A stretch of 64,000 bases of DNA from positions 27,569,753-27,633,752 of the forward strand of contig NC_090182.1 of the NCBI RefSeq assembly GCF_024679245.1, read 5' to 3'. Positions 53,932-64,000 of this stretch are shown one piece after another. Position 1 is the first letter of the stretch, and each line of letters opens with the position of its first letter. The notes under the pieces are model-generated. The model saw only the letters and a program-made list of their open reading frames with translations, had not been told where the DNA came from and did not search any database. A program made the position numbers and the translations under genes. Source of the DNA: Pseudorasbora parva. Its lineage: Eukaryota; Chordata; Actinopteri; Cypriniformes; Gobionidae.

Positions 53932-55201
53932 GCAAGCTATTATCTTGTTCTTTGTTTTGAAACGTCTCGGTTATTGCTACCGTTCATTAGGCGAGTCCTA
54001 CAGTTGGGAAACTGACAGTAGGGCGGTTTCCAGCAGCCGTTTTAATAATGCATCAGTGGATGCCGTGCGCACCCACTAATAGAGTTCCAGTCCTTGCCAA
54101 CCAAGAGCTTTATTAGATTATTGCCGTAATATATTATTGATAGTTTGTCCATGGAAGGAACATGAAAACTGTCCAACAGACGATACACAGAGGCCTGCAA
54201 TCCATTAGGGTCGTACTGGAGTTTCTTTGCCCGTTTTTACTTTGAGAGAGACAGCTGGTTGAATTCTGACTATTTAAGTTTGTGTTTGTGTTTGTTGTGT
54301 TCATGTTTAGAGTGTGAACAGGTTTATATCACTGACTGTGTCCTTATTTTCAAAAGTCGGCAGACTCTAAAATGCAAGGGCGTAGATGACCGTGTGACAT
54401 CTGAATATTATTCGTGTTTGGACTGTGAGCTGAAAGCTGCAGCTCTCATGTAGACCATGTTACCATTTAAAGGAAAAAAAAAAAGAAAGAAAATTGATTA
54501 TTTTCAGACTGGGTACTTAGTAAAGGCCCTCATCAGCCAAAGCTTCATTTACAAGACATTACCGCCCCTCACGGGCCTTTACATGCATAAATGAATGTGA
54601 CATTTAAGACAGAGAGAATGTCACGAGAGGTTTTGGATGCTCACCATTTCTCTCGAACGAAACAACAACCTTTCTCAACATATCAAGGAAGTGAAAGCCT
54701 CCCAATGCCATCCACTGTTGATGTACAAAAAGACAGAAAACCGCGAAAAAAAGAAAGAAAACAAAAGTGTTTATCATCACTTATCTCAAAGACCCTTCTC
54801 TAAACTGTTGTCTCCTTTGGGACAGCCATGTGGTTTCAACAGCATAACCCCAAGAGAGCCATAAACTTTTTTCTTTTTTTTTGGTGTGATATCCAGACCT
54901 TAAAAACATCATTGCACCTTTTTTGCTGATCAGCACACACTATCTAGGCCAAACAAAAATGAAATATCATACAATGGTGGTCTAAAACAACCCCAAATCA
55001 GAGCAAGATGATGCTATACTGTGTTATAACTGAAATATCTCTATTGTAAACATCTCTGTATAATGTTCATGTGTTTTAAGATTGTTTTAAGAAATACTGG
55101 GGCAAATACGTGTGGATTTCTTTAGGAAGGATCTGTACTGTTTATTGATGTGTTGGATTGTGTTTTGTAACTGAGTTCCATTGCCCAGCCAAGGTGTAGA
55201 T

Positions 55202-55202
<1 letters not shown>

Positions 55203-55270
<68 letters not shown>
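55203..55270 (+). repeat. (CT)n microsatellite
   Basis: About 33 CT units in the probable mbnl3 3'UTR. Confidence 0.95.
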
Positions 55271-55276
<6 letters not shown>

Positions 55277-55966
55277 AAGAATTATGCCTTCTCCAACTGC
55301 GATCCAGCTGGAATCAACGAAATACTTGATAAAGAAAAAACAATGTGCCTCATCAGGGGCTTTAGGATTTTAAGATCTCACTTTTTAAGAAGTGTGCATA
55401 CCTGCATAAAGTAGTTAGCTAGAATAATCTATGTGTACGTATTACAAATGCATCATCATCATTCTAGTTTCTATCGACACCCATTAATTACCTTCGTAAC
55501 GGTACCTGTTTTAACTATATTCTCACAACTTCAGTCATGTTACGGTGTGTTTTGACAAAGCTGTCAATGGTAGTTTGAGTTTGATCATTAGCGTTACTTG
55601 GTTCCTTACCTTACATCGTAAAGTCTGTCATCGCATGAAATTAAAAATAATCTAAATAATCTACATCATAGTTTGTGCAGTTGTGGTTTAAGATTAAAAA
55701 AAATACTTAATCTATATATATCTATATATCAATATACACATTTGTATGTATTACAATGATAGATTCATTGTTACCTATGATAGTAAGTTCTTGTTGCTAT
55801 GGCAACAAAACTACAACATGGCTACCTTTGTATATCTTAATTGTGAATTTTTTCACACTTCAAGTGAAATAATGTACAACGTTAACTTATTCAGAAAGGG
55901 AATGTGTTCTTAAGTTGTCTTGGAAGAAGAGATGATTGACTATTTTGTAAAAAAGAATACATATAT

Positions 55967-55989
55967 ATGTGTGTGTGTGTATGTGTGTG

Positions 55990-56071
<82 letters not shown>

Positions 56072-56080
56072 TACACATAC
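55967..56080. repeat. (GT)n/(AT)n/(AC)n microsatellite
   Basis: A short GT block, then about 36 AT units, then a short ATACAC block. Nearly perfectly self-complementary, so it would fold into a hairpin in RNA. Confidence 0.95.
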
Positions 56081-58061
56081 ATACACAGACTTGTGAGATA
56101 CTTTATGTCCAAAGGCCCTTTGGAGACATCATACGTTATTTCTGTTTTAATGGTTATTATTTTTCTATTAAGGGGTTGTTGATCTCTTTTCGATAAGAAC
56201 AGATCTTTACTTCAACAGCATCTCAGCTTTTGAACCAATCCGATGGATCAATTTGGTGGTGGTGGGGAGGGGGGGACTTTCCAGTCTAAAATTTGGTTCA
56301 ATAAGGGCTGGCGATGCATTTGCAATGGTGCGTTCTGGTTTTTATAAATAACGCAGCCCTGTGATGTCAGAAATGGGACAGTATCAGACACAGCGAGCCC
56401 CTGATTTCAGTCTCTGATCCCCTCTGGCCCGCCCAGACTGCACCCCAGCTGTGCTGGGACCTGGTGACTCACGTCACCCCATTGGTGTACGAATGTGTGT
56501 TATTCACCTTGTTTGCACTTATGTACATAACTGAGTCAAAATATTCAGAATTTATTTTGAATATACATAGATGAATAAATATATATATGTAGAAGAGCAG
56601 ATTCAAATCAAATGTCTGTATTGTTCGGAATACAGGTAAACAGTTAAAAAGATAGATGCTGTTTTGCCGGGGTGTCGAGGAGAAATTTGTTGTTTGTTCT
56701 GTTTGCTAATGCCCTCGTTCTTGTCGTTAAGCATGATATTGCATTTTGCGGAGAAAATGATGTCAAAAAAGGCTTTGTAGTTTTGCATAGCTTACAAAAG
56801 CGCGTCGAGTTGAGCACTGTGTCCACTTGCGTCTGATCCCGAGGTGCTGTTGTGTCCAGAAACCAAAGAACGGCCAACTTGATTCTCTTTTACCTCTACA
56901 TCGTGCTGTGCATTTCAGGCTCACAGTTTTGTTTTCTGTGTAGTCCCATGAGATACAATGGAAAAGGGGATGTAATAGGGCAGCATGGGGAAGTTTAGCA
57001 CATAAAGAGCACCTCAGGATCAGACTGCAGCTGACAGCATTGCTGCAGGTTATACAAAATGCAGAATTTCAGTTTTCCGTTTGGTTTGGTTGTTGACGGA
57101 CATTTTCCATTCTTGTGCATTCACCAAGAACAACAAATAAACCTGAAAATCTCACAGGATTTCCTCAATCAAATTGCTTCAAAATCCCACGTGAAATCGC
57201 CAGACAAAACCCTCTGTTGAAGAAAACTTGTACATTCTGTGCTCTACAGTTGCTTTGGAAGCCAATAATTTTGTTGCCATGGCACTTGCCCTAATAGTGA
57301 GGGAGAGACAGAGTCTTTTGTAGGTTCTTGCATATAGACGCACCTTTGGACCAATTGAATATGGTCCTCAGCCTTTTGACTGTAAAGCTGAGGTAGCACT
57401 TAGGACTTAGCATAGACTAAGGGTCCCCACTTGCATCCAGAAGCTGAATGCGAACACACGGGACACTCCTTTTACCACTGTGCTTGACAGAGAAAAAAAA
57501 ATCAACAAACACTCTTCTGCTGTCCATTATCCTGTGCCTAAACATTCAGTGTGATGTGAAAGGACTGGTCTGTAAAGAAAGCCATTGAGGTTAGACTTCC
57601 ACCTAACTGTGCCCTACATTCAGTCACGTCATTGTCATATCTGTGACTGGAACACTAACGTCTTTGGTTCGTCTTAAAGTGTAGAAGTCACTGAGACCGG
57701 AGCATCACATTAATGTTGTACAAAGCTGTATAGTTTCAAATGAAATCACTCATTGATGCAGAGGTTATGTCCCTTTAAAGGCATCTGCTGATGCCTGTGT
57801 AAATGCTATTGTGTGTGTGGAACCGTTCAAAGAATGTCTACATTGTTTCAAAGCCATATGTAATGGATTCCTCTCTCTCCCACTGTAGGACAAGATAAAA
57901 CTGAATGCTTTGACTCTTTATATGAAATGCTTCTCTTTCTATTTAGCTTATTGTGCTTGTATGTGCTTCAAGAACTGTGCTTCTTGTCAATCCCTTTGCA
58001 ATATATAAATGTATGGAATATATACATACTTAAGACTTATGTTCTTTTTGTTTGACATTTT

Positions 58062-58067
58062 AATAAA
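58062..58067 (+). terminator. mbnl3: Poly(A) signal AATAAA, probable mbnl3 3' end
   Basis: AATAAA followed within 25-40 bases by a GT-rich element (GGGCTGTGTTTGGTGTG), the textbook arrangement for cleavage and polyadenylation. Cleavage would fall near 58080-58090. Confidence 0.65.
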
Positions 58068-58085
58068 GCACTTAAAAGGCAAATT

Positions 58086-59300
58086 TGGGCTGTGTTTGGT
58101 GTGTTTCTCCCCCTGGATATATTCAAATACAAACTGCTCTAAAGAGATATCAACAAAACAAATAATTGGATTCAAGAATTAGACCACATCTTAAAATATG
58201 TCACTGGCATTGCTTTGTTTTAAGATGCACAACAGTAATGTTTTTTTATTATTATTCCTAAGGCACATTTATAAGAGCTACCTAAATGTCCTAATTAAAC
58301 TTAGGCCTAATCCTGGTTTAGTGTCTGTGAAACCATAAGGTGAAACCAATAAAAACATTTTTTTTTTATATTCAAAACACTGAAAATGTTGAGATAATGC
58401 CACCAGTTGTGACTTTTTGTCTGTGTTGAAAATTATGCCCTAGATGTGTCTACTAACAGAGACCACTTCTTGATAAATACACGCATGCTTTAAATATAGT
58501 TTTTTAACCTGTGTCAGTGTTGAAAACGTTGAAAACACTAGCCACTATTAAAAAACTTTGAATCTGTTCATTGAGTGTCCCATGGCTCACTTTTTCTTAT
58601 TTTTATCTTATTATATTCACAGTATTGGTATTGTATATTAAACTAATATGGTAAATATCTCAATATCTGAATACATAGGCTACTGTATTGGAGGTTTATT
58701 ATTATATACCAATAAAATTATTAATTATATATACCGGTGTGTGTATAATATTGGTGTACTTTTTGTCATTTTTGTGAGTGATGTGATTTCCGGCGGATGT
58801 TTATTGGTCAGTGTGAGGCGTTTGCGAGAAAAATGGTTCTATTTGGGGCCCGCCTTAAATCAGCGAATCGGTTCTTTTGAACAGTTCGTTTTATAGAACC
58901 GGTTCAAAAAACGACTTTGCGATCCCCTTGCGTCATACCGTAATTGCGTGAAAACGATGCGTGTCAGTATGTTGCAGTCATTATTCAGTGTAAAAAAAAA
59001 CGAATTCAGAGTAATGAACTTGCTTGCTAGTAATTAATACTTAAATTATTAATATAGCTTATGTTGGGAAACTTTATGCACGTTAAACTAATCATGTGTT
59101 GATGATACTACCATACAATCAAGTTAACATTTCCTGTACTTTTTGTTTTGTAACATTTCTGCTATTCGGCTATTAACTTTCGGTCTGTCAGTCAATTTCT
59201 GGGTTCCAACTGCCCTTACCAGACTCAAGATTCACTCAGTTCGTAAACCAATTCAACCGATTCACTGAAGAGATCCGAATCGGAAGAACAGTTTGCTCAC
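58086..59300. other. Intergenic, mbnl3 to rap2c
   Basis: Only about 1.2 kb separates the probable mbnl3 3' end from the rap2c promoter region. 58860-59290 contains GAACCGGTTC-like and CGATTCACTGAAGAG-like blocks that look like a dispersed repeat; the class is unclear. Confidence 0.45.
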
Positions 59301-59911
59301 GCTACTGTGTGAGAGGAGCTCCGCTGCGAGGCCGCTGCTGTCTGGGCCGATATGCAGAGGCGGGCCGGGGGAAAGAGACACAAGAAGGGAAGGCAATGCA
59401 GGATTCCAAGACGGCGTCTATAAGTTGAAGATCTCAGAGCAAGAGACCTGAAGCCGCTGATTATATTCGTCGCACAGCAGTGGTATTAAAGCAGCAAAGG
59501 GCCGTTTGTTTGAGTGCAGCCTCGCTCTCTTTGAGAAGCACTAGCCAGCTAACGCTAGTCATGTAACGTTAGCGCTCCATTCACACGGACGCCAAACATG
59601 GACACGACTACACACAATACTTGTGTTTTATATCGCCTCTGTGGCTGACATACTCTCGGGTTATCGGATATCGATGGAGATAGTGTGCAGATGGAGGTGC
59701 GTTGTGGATTTAGCTAAGTTAGACATTCACTCAGAGAAAATACTCCTCTGTTGAATCTGTGGCTTTGATTTCTTTGAACCCGAGAAAAGTGCTCCTCTGT
59801 GTTGTTTTGATCATAAAACGTCTCGGTAAGACTTGCTGTGATATTTTTATGTTTTTATGGCCGGTGCTGAGCAGATAAAGTTAGCTGTAGCTTAAGCCTG
59901 GATCAGACCAA
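59301..59911 (+). promoter_or_regulatory. rap2c: rap2c promoter and 5'UTR
   Basis: The region is CpG-richer than the rest of the window, with a GC box (GAGGCGGGCCGGGGG at about 59357-59371), and no TATA box is obvious. It runs without transposons into the rap2c start codon. Several short upstream ATGs occur. The transcription start and any 5'UTR intron cannot be placed. Confidence 0.5.
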
Positions 59912-60184
59912 ATGAAGGAGTATAAGGTGGTTGTGCTGGGCAGTGGCGGCGTGGGCAAGTCCGCACTCACGGTCCAGTTTGTGACCGGGACATTCATAGA
60001 AAAATATGACCCGACCATCGAGGACTTCTATAGGAAGGAGATCGAGGTGGATTCGTCCCCCTCGGTGCTGGAGATCCTGGACACCGCTGGGACCGAGCAG
60101 TTTGCGTCCATGCGAGATCTGTACATTAAAAATGGGCAAGGCTTCATTTTAGTCTACAGCCTTGTCAATCAGCAGTCATTTCAG
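59912..60184 (+). CDS. rap2c: rap2c coding exon 1
   Basis: 91 codons from [20 protein letters not shown] to LVNQQSFQ, donor CAG|GTGAGT, phase 0. Contains the P-loop, switch I (effector loop) and switch II. The start context (CCAAATGA) is not optimal, but it is the family start and no in-frame ATG extends it convincingly. Confidence 0.95.
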
Positions 60185-61410
60185 GTGAGTGCTGCACCTC
60201 ATATCTGGATACTAGTCCAGCAAATGGGCACTAGAGGTTTAGATCAGGACATTACCACAAACGAGGTCAGAAAATCACTAGCAAGGGAACTTCTGTGATT
60301 CACAAATTTACCAAACCTAAATCCCTTAAGTCAGACATAAAGAAGACATAAAATCATAAGTAAAAGTAGTTTTGTGTCTCATGCAACAGGTTGGAACTTG
60401 ATTCTTGATCTCACACACCCACTATTTGTTTCATAACTTTTTTTTTGTACATTGTTCACGTGAAGTACATAACATTTTGTTTTACATGGGGCAAAAAATT
60501 ATATATCAAGAACAATATTGGATGGGATCCTAATACACAAAAGGAGACAAAAGTAATACTATAAAATGTGTGTTTAAAGTTAAATATAATGTAAATTCTA
60601 AAATGACTCGTTTGCCTGAAGTTTTAAAGTCCCTCGATTAAAGTTGATGCATTTATCATTCACCCTGTCTATGTTTAAAACCATATTTTGGATCTTACTG
60701 TGAGCAATTAATCTGTGCATGTTTCATTTAAACAAAAAACCTGAGTAATAATTAATCCTTGTCATAACTGGATATTCTGGTGAAACAACCCTTTTCTCTG
60801 GTTGTGTGTGCAGGACTTCTTCAATTATTTTGTCCACTTAAACCACGCCCTTCAAGCTTGCATTCATCTGTTTCCTCTTTTGAGTGCAATTCCCACATCT
60901 CAAAATCCAGTCAACAACTTATGGACAGAATCATGTCCTTGCCCTACATTTGGGCTTTTTTAATGTTCTGTTACACTTAAATGTACGTCACAGTACAGAA
61001 GAAAAGATCAGTTGCTACTTCCGTTTCTTCAACAAGTTGTTCATTTCTCCATAAACAAAACAGACTCAGAGTCTTAAACTGTTATCTTATTTATACTTTT
61101 GTTTTGATGTGTCATTCTTCATGCTCCGTAGGACATCAGACCAATGCGGGACCAGATCGTCCGTGTGAAACGCTTCGAGAAGGTGCCTCTAATCTTGGTG
61201 GGGAATAAGGTGGATCTGGAGTCGGAGCGGGAGGTCGCAGGTTCTGACGGCCGTGCCCTTGCACAAGAGTGGGGCTGTCCCTTCATAGAGACCTCGGCCA
61301 AGAGCAAGAGCATGGTTGATGAGCTGTTCGCCGAGATTGTAAGGCAGATGAACTACACCACTTTGCCCGAGAAGCAAGAGCAGTGCTGCACCGCCTGCGT
61401 TGTGCAGTGA
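59912..61410 (+). CDS. rap2c: rap2c, Ras-related GTPase Rap2c (whole spliced gene)
   Basis: Membrane-anchored small GTPase of the Ras family that cycles between GDP and GTP states and acts through effectors such as TNIK/MINK-type kinases at recycling endosomes and the plasma membrane. Spliced coding exons 59912-60184 and 61132-61410 give exactly 183 residues, the family length. Motifs: P-loop GSGGVGKS (10-17), effector loop YDPTIEDFY with the Rap2-type Phe39, DTAG (57-60), NKVD (116-119), ETSAK (144-148). The C-terminus [13 protein letters not shown] holds the palmitoylated cysteine pair and a CVVQ prenylation box. LPEKQ...CCTACVVQ distinguishes Rap2c from Rap2a (NIQ end) and Rap2b (VIL end). 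Confidence 0.96.
60185..61131 (+). other. rap2c: rap2c intron
   Basis: 947 bp, GTGAGT donor to CTCCGTAG acceptor. Retention would add about 37 foreign residues before a stop at 60298. No repeats recognised. Confidence 0.9.
61132..61410 (+). CDS. rap2c: rap2c coding exon 2
   Basis: 92 codons plus TGA, starting [20 protein letters not shown]. Contains the guanine-specificity motifs NKVD and ETSAK and the lipid-modified tail [10 protein letters not shown]-rich third positions contrast with the surrounding AT-rich DNA. Confidence 0.95.
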   Translation, partial: DIRPMRDQIVRVKRFEKVPLILVGNKVDLESEREVAGSDGRALAQEWGCPFIETSAKSKSMVDELFAEIVRQMNYTTLPEKQEQCCTACVVQ

Positions 61411-62890
61411 GCGTCCCGGCCTTACTTTCACTCCAGGTATGAGAAAGCAAAACCTTGAGTAAAACAAACCAACATTCAGGATTTCTTGTGCACTCACACA
61501 TCGCAGTGAGTCTGTGATGCTCGTGTTTATCTCAAAATGTACACAAATACTTTCAAATGTCTACGTAAAATAGTGACCATTAATAACATTTTAAAAAGTA
61601 TTTATATAAAGAATGTGGCCTGAAGAACAAAACTGCTAAATCCCAATACCAGTGAGATGAAGCATAAAGAGAATGTGCTCTCTGGACAATCCTTGTGAAG
61701 AAAGAGGAAATCCAAACATCCTGAATGGAAAGTGATGTCGCAAAACAGGAAATGGTGTTCATGAGATTTTTAGGATGACTCAGATGTAGCATTCTTAAAG
61801 TCTCCATCAGATGGAAGCCATTTTTTTTTCTGAGTGAAGATGATCTTACCTCATGACGCAGAGATGTCATTAATTTGGAAGTTAAATTCCAAAGTAAATC
61901 CATTGCATCTTATGTACATATAATATAATGTATTTATTGTTTAACATTTCTGTAACCAAAGCCCATTTCTGTGTTCCTTAGATACATGATCCAGACGGAC
62001 GCTCTTTTGAACCAGTCTCTGATCGTATGACCCTCTGAGCCACACCTGTGCCACTGAGCCCCTTGAACTCTGACACTTAAGACATCTGGCCGAGGCTTGA
62101 CTTTGCTGCCCGGAAATAAATCATCGCAGGGTCTTCAAAACTCAAATCCTCCGGGGTCTGGATTGTAGAGCACATACAATATCTTCAAGTTATGTTTTGG
62201 TTACCTGGAAATAAGTCAAATCTGCGAATTGGAGCACAGAAAACTTTTTGGGCTATTAATAGCTATTTTTCATATATATAGGGAAAAGAGTTATGACGAG
62301 CAGGTCATCTCAGGGCTATAATATCCCTGGAGAAGCTCCGTTCTAAATGATCCCTGTTTTTTCTTTTAACATATTAAGTTTGATATCTAATTATTAAACT
62401 GTAACAGCCATTATGCAGGTTTGAGACCTCAGTATATAACATTTATTCTTTTTTTTCTTTTTCCCCCTCTTGATTTTTTTTAAACTACTGGTATGTATGC
62501 TTTCTCTCCTAATACTCTATTTATTAAAGTCTTTAATTACCGAGATAGCTGAATATTGCGTTTTTATATTCTGTTGGCTGTTTTGGCTTTTTGTGATTAC
62601 AGTATGCATTGTTTCTGAAGTACAGCATTGATGATGCCTTAAATGATTACAGTCTGAAACCTGTGTCGTCAGTCTTTTCTTGTAATCTTTGTTTTTGACA
62701 TACATTCATGTCATGACCACTGCTTCTATAGAAAATTATGTTAATAGTCATTCATCTCCATAATGTGAATATAATGCTTAGCTCTTAAAATTGTAAGCAC
62801 ATAAAATGTACAAATGCCAAAGGCTTAGTCAGTGACATGTTGGAGACATTTAAACCAAAACGACTAAATAAAGAACTCGAAATTGATGCA
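61411..62890 (+). other. rap2c: rap2c 3'UTR, possibly containing an intron
   Basis: A donor-like CTCCAG|GTATGA at 61437 and an acceptor-like CTGTGTTCCTTAG ending at 61981 could define a 545-bp 3'UTR intron starting 26 nt after the stop codon. Two poly(A) signals follow, AATAAA at 62115-62120 and at 62867-62872. Confidence 0.45.
62867..62872 (+). terminator. rap2c: Poly(A) signal AATAAA, possible rap2c 3' end
   Basis: AATAAA in sequence without repeats, about 1.46 kb after the stop codon. An earlier signal at 62115-62120 could give a shorter transcript. Confidence 0.4.
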
Positions 62891-64000
62891 TGAATACCTC
62901 ACAATAGGCTTTTGATAATGACCTTTTAGTTTCTTGGAAATCAGCCATTATCAGTTTTCAACAATCTTTCTTATTGAGACAGACACCCAGTGTCTAAAAT
63001 CTGTGAATCTTGCGATGATAAACCTGTTTTAAAAAAAGATGCCATAATTAAATGTTTTGTCATGCATATGTAAATGAAATTCAGGACGTATGGTGGAGAG
63101 AGAAGGAATTAAAACTGTATTCTTTAAAGTGTTTTAAATGCATCATTAAATACAAAAAAAAAATAGCCTTCATCCTTTTGCTGTCTGTCCACACGGCCTG
63201 TGGTTAAGAAGATGGGCATGAACGTAATGGCTACTGTAACAGCTGCAGCATTCTCTGTGGAAAACCTGTTGGAATGGTCACCATCTGCAGCACTTGATTT
63301 GATATCCGCGGCAGAGTGACTCAACAGAAGGTACATCCGAGTCAAAGGCTTGTGACTATCATGGGAGAGGCTTTAAGAGTCATCTCTGAATCTCCTTGAC
63401 TCACCCAGCCAGAGTTCACTATCCAGATTTAGAGAAGGAAAAAGATATATAGGGCTCCAAATTCAGGTGCGTCATCCTGCAGCCCCCTTATTGAGAACCA
63501 CTTCTCTAAAGGGTGCTAAATAGTTTTTAAAGTTTTTCTGAATTGCTAAAACACATTTCTCAAAACCATCACCCACTTCTCAAAACTTTAAACACAAAAC
63601 CAAATCTTCAAACTACATTTAGAGAACATCTGACTCATCTGGATTCTCCCAAAAAAAAAAAATCTGTGCTCAAAATAATGTTTTCAGATCATACACAAAG
63701 CCAGTCAAAAAATAAAACGCTACATCAAAAATGGAGAACACACCCAAATCATGCAGCTGCAGAAAAAAGTAGCCTATATTGTTACACCGTAAACAAAATT
63801 TGCAATTACGTTAAAGTATAATAATCGCAACTTACAGTAGTAAGATTAATAAATTGTATACTGTATGCACTGCAACTATTGTACTGAATGTCTGTATTTC
63901 AACACTTGCATACTGTGAAAATACAGGTACAAATAAAAGGTAAATAAAAACGTTACAGTGCACTCAAAATAGTTGTGCAACTGCAAAATCAAAGGCAGTG
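62891..64000. other. Intergenic, no gene recognised
   Basis: AT-rich, no coding pattern. The stretch near 63540-63640 (repeated TTCTCAAAAC-like words) looks like part of a dispersed repeat. Confidence 0.4.

Larger units (their letters stand above)
53932..58085 (+). other. mbnl3: Probable mbnl3 3'UTR
   Basis: About 4 kb almost without transposons, unlike the introns, and ending at a strong poly(A) signal. It includes a CT microsatellite (55203-55270) and an AT microsatellite (55994-56065). Vertebrate MBNL genes have long 3'UTRs. Open frames here are short and not coding-like. Confidence 0.5.

Noticed and set aside
63615..63645. AGAACATCTGACTCATCTGG resembling the codons of the MBNL1 terminal EHLTS segment
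   Set aside because: Lies beyond rap2c, has no splice site, and sits inside repetitive sequence; coincidence.
1..64000. CRISPR arrays, bacterial operons, plasmid or phage features
   Set aside because: None seen; tandem repeats here are eukaryotic microsatellites and the genes have spliceosomal introns.

Overview
This window is vertebrate nuclear DNA from a ray-finned fish, most likely a cypriniform (carp, minnow or danio relative). The evidence is a low gene density, GT-AG introns, many microsatellites, and introns packed with DNA transposons and MITE-like repeats of the type common in cyprinids (Tc1/mariner relics, AGTTCACCC-type repeats, TTAA-flanked elements, a tRNA-derived SINE). I see no convincing LTR retrotransposon and no bacterial features.

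Two protein-coding genes are present, both on the + strand. The first is a muscleblind-like RNA-binding splicing regulator, best matched to mbnl3. Its coding exons lie at 6348-6521, 27667-27831, 27931-28131, 32091-32324, 34607-34654 (alternative nuclear-localisation exon), 45942-46092, 47652-47687, 48773-48880 (candidate cassette exon), 49853-49947, 51611-51726/51756 and possibly 53732-53931. The probable 3'UTR runs to a poly(A) signal at 58062-58067. All four CCCH zinc fingers are intact. The second gene is rap2c, a Rap2 small GTPase, with coding exons 59912-60184 and 61132-61410 (183 aa, complete, C-terminal CVVQ prenylation box). The mbnl3-rap2c neighbourhood in the same orientation is the known vertebrate arrangement (MBNL1-RAP2B, MBNL2-RAP2A and MBNL3-RAP2C are paralogous pairs), which supports the paralogue calls.

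Layout: 1-4400 is repeat-bearing intergenic DNA or a distal 5' region. 4400-6347 is a candidate promoter and 5'UTR. 6522-27666 is a 21-kb first coding intron full of nested transposons. 27667-34654 holds the zinc-finger and NLS exons. 34655-45941 is a second transposon-rich intron. 45942-53931 is the alternatively spliced C-terminal region. 53932-58085 is the probable 3'UTR. 58086-59300 is intergenic. 59300-62900 is rap2c, and the rest is intergenic.

The observations most worth a second look are: (i) an unreported-looking 108-nt, phase 1-1 cassette exon in the mbnl3 C-terminal region; (ii) 95-nt and 116-nt exons that compete for the same splice phase and give different C-termini; (iii) microsatellites sitting inside the polypyrimidine tracts of two mbnl3 exons; and (iv) several TTAA-flanked transposon families that share a TTAAAGG terminus and, in at least three of them, the same decayed THAP-like protein segment, some facing a second decayed coding segment on the other strand. 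All calls are from reading the sequence; no database search was run.
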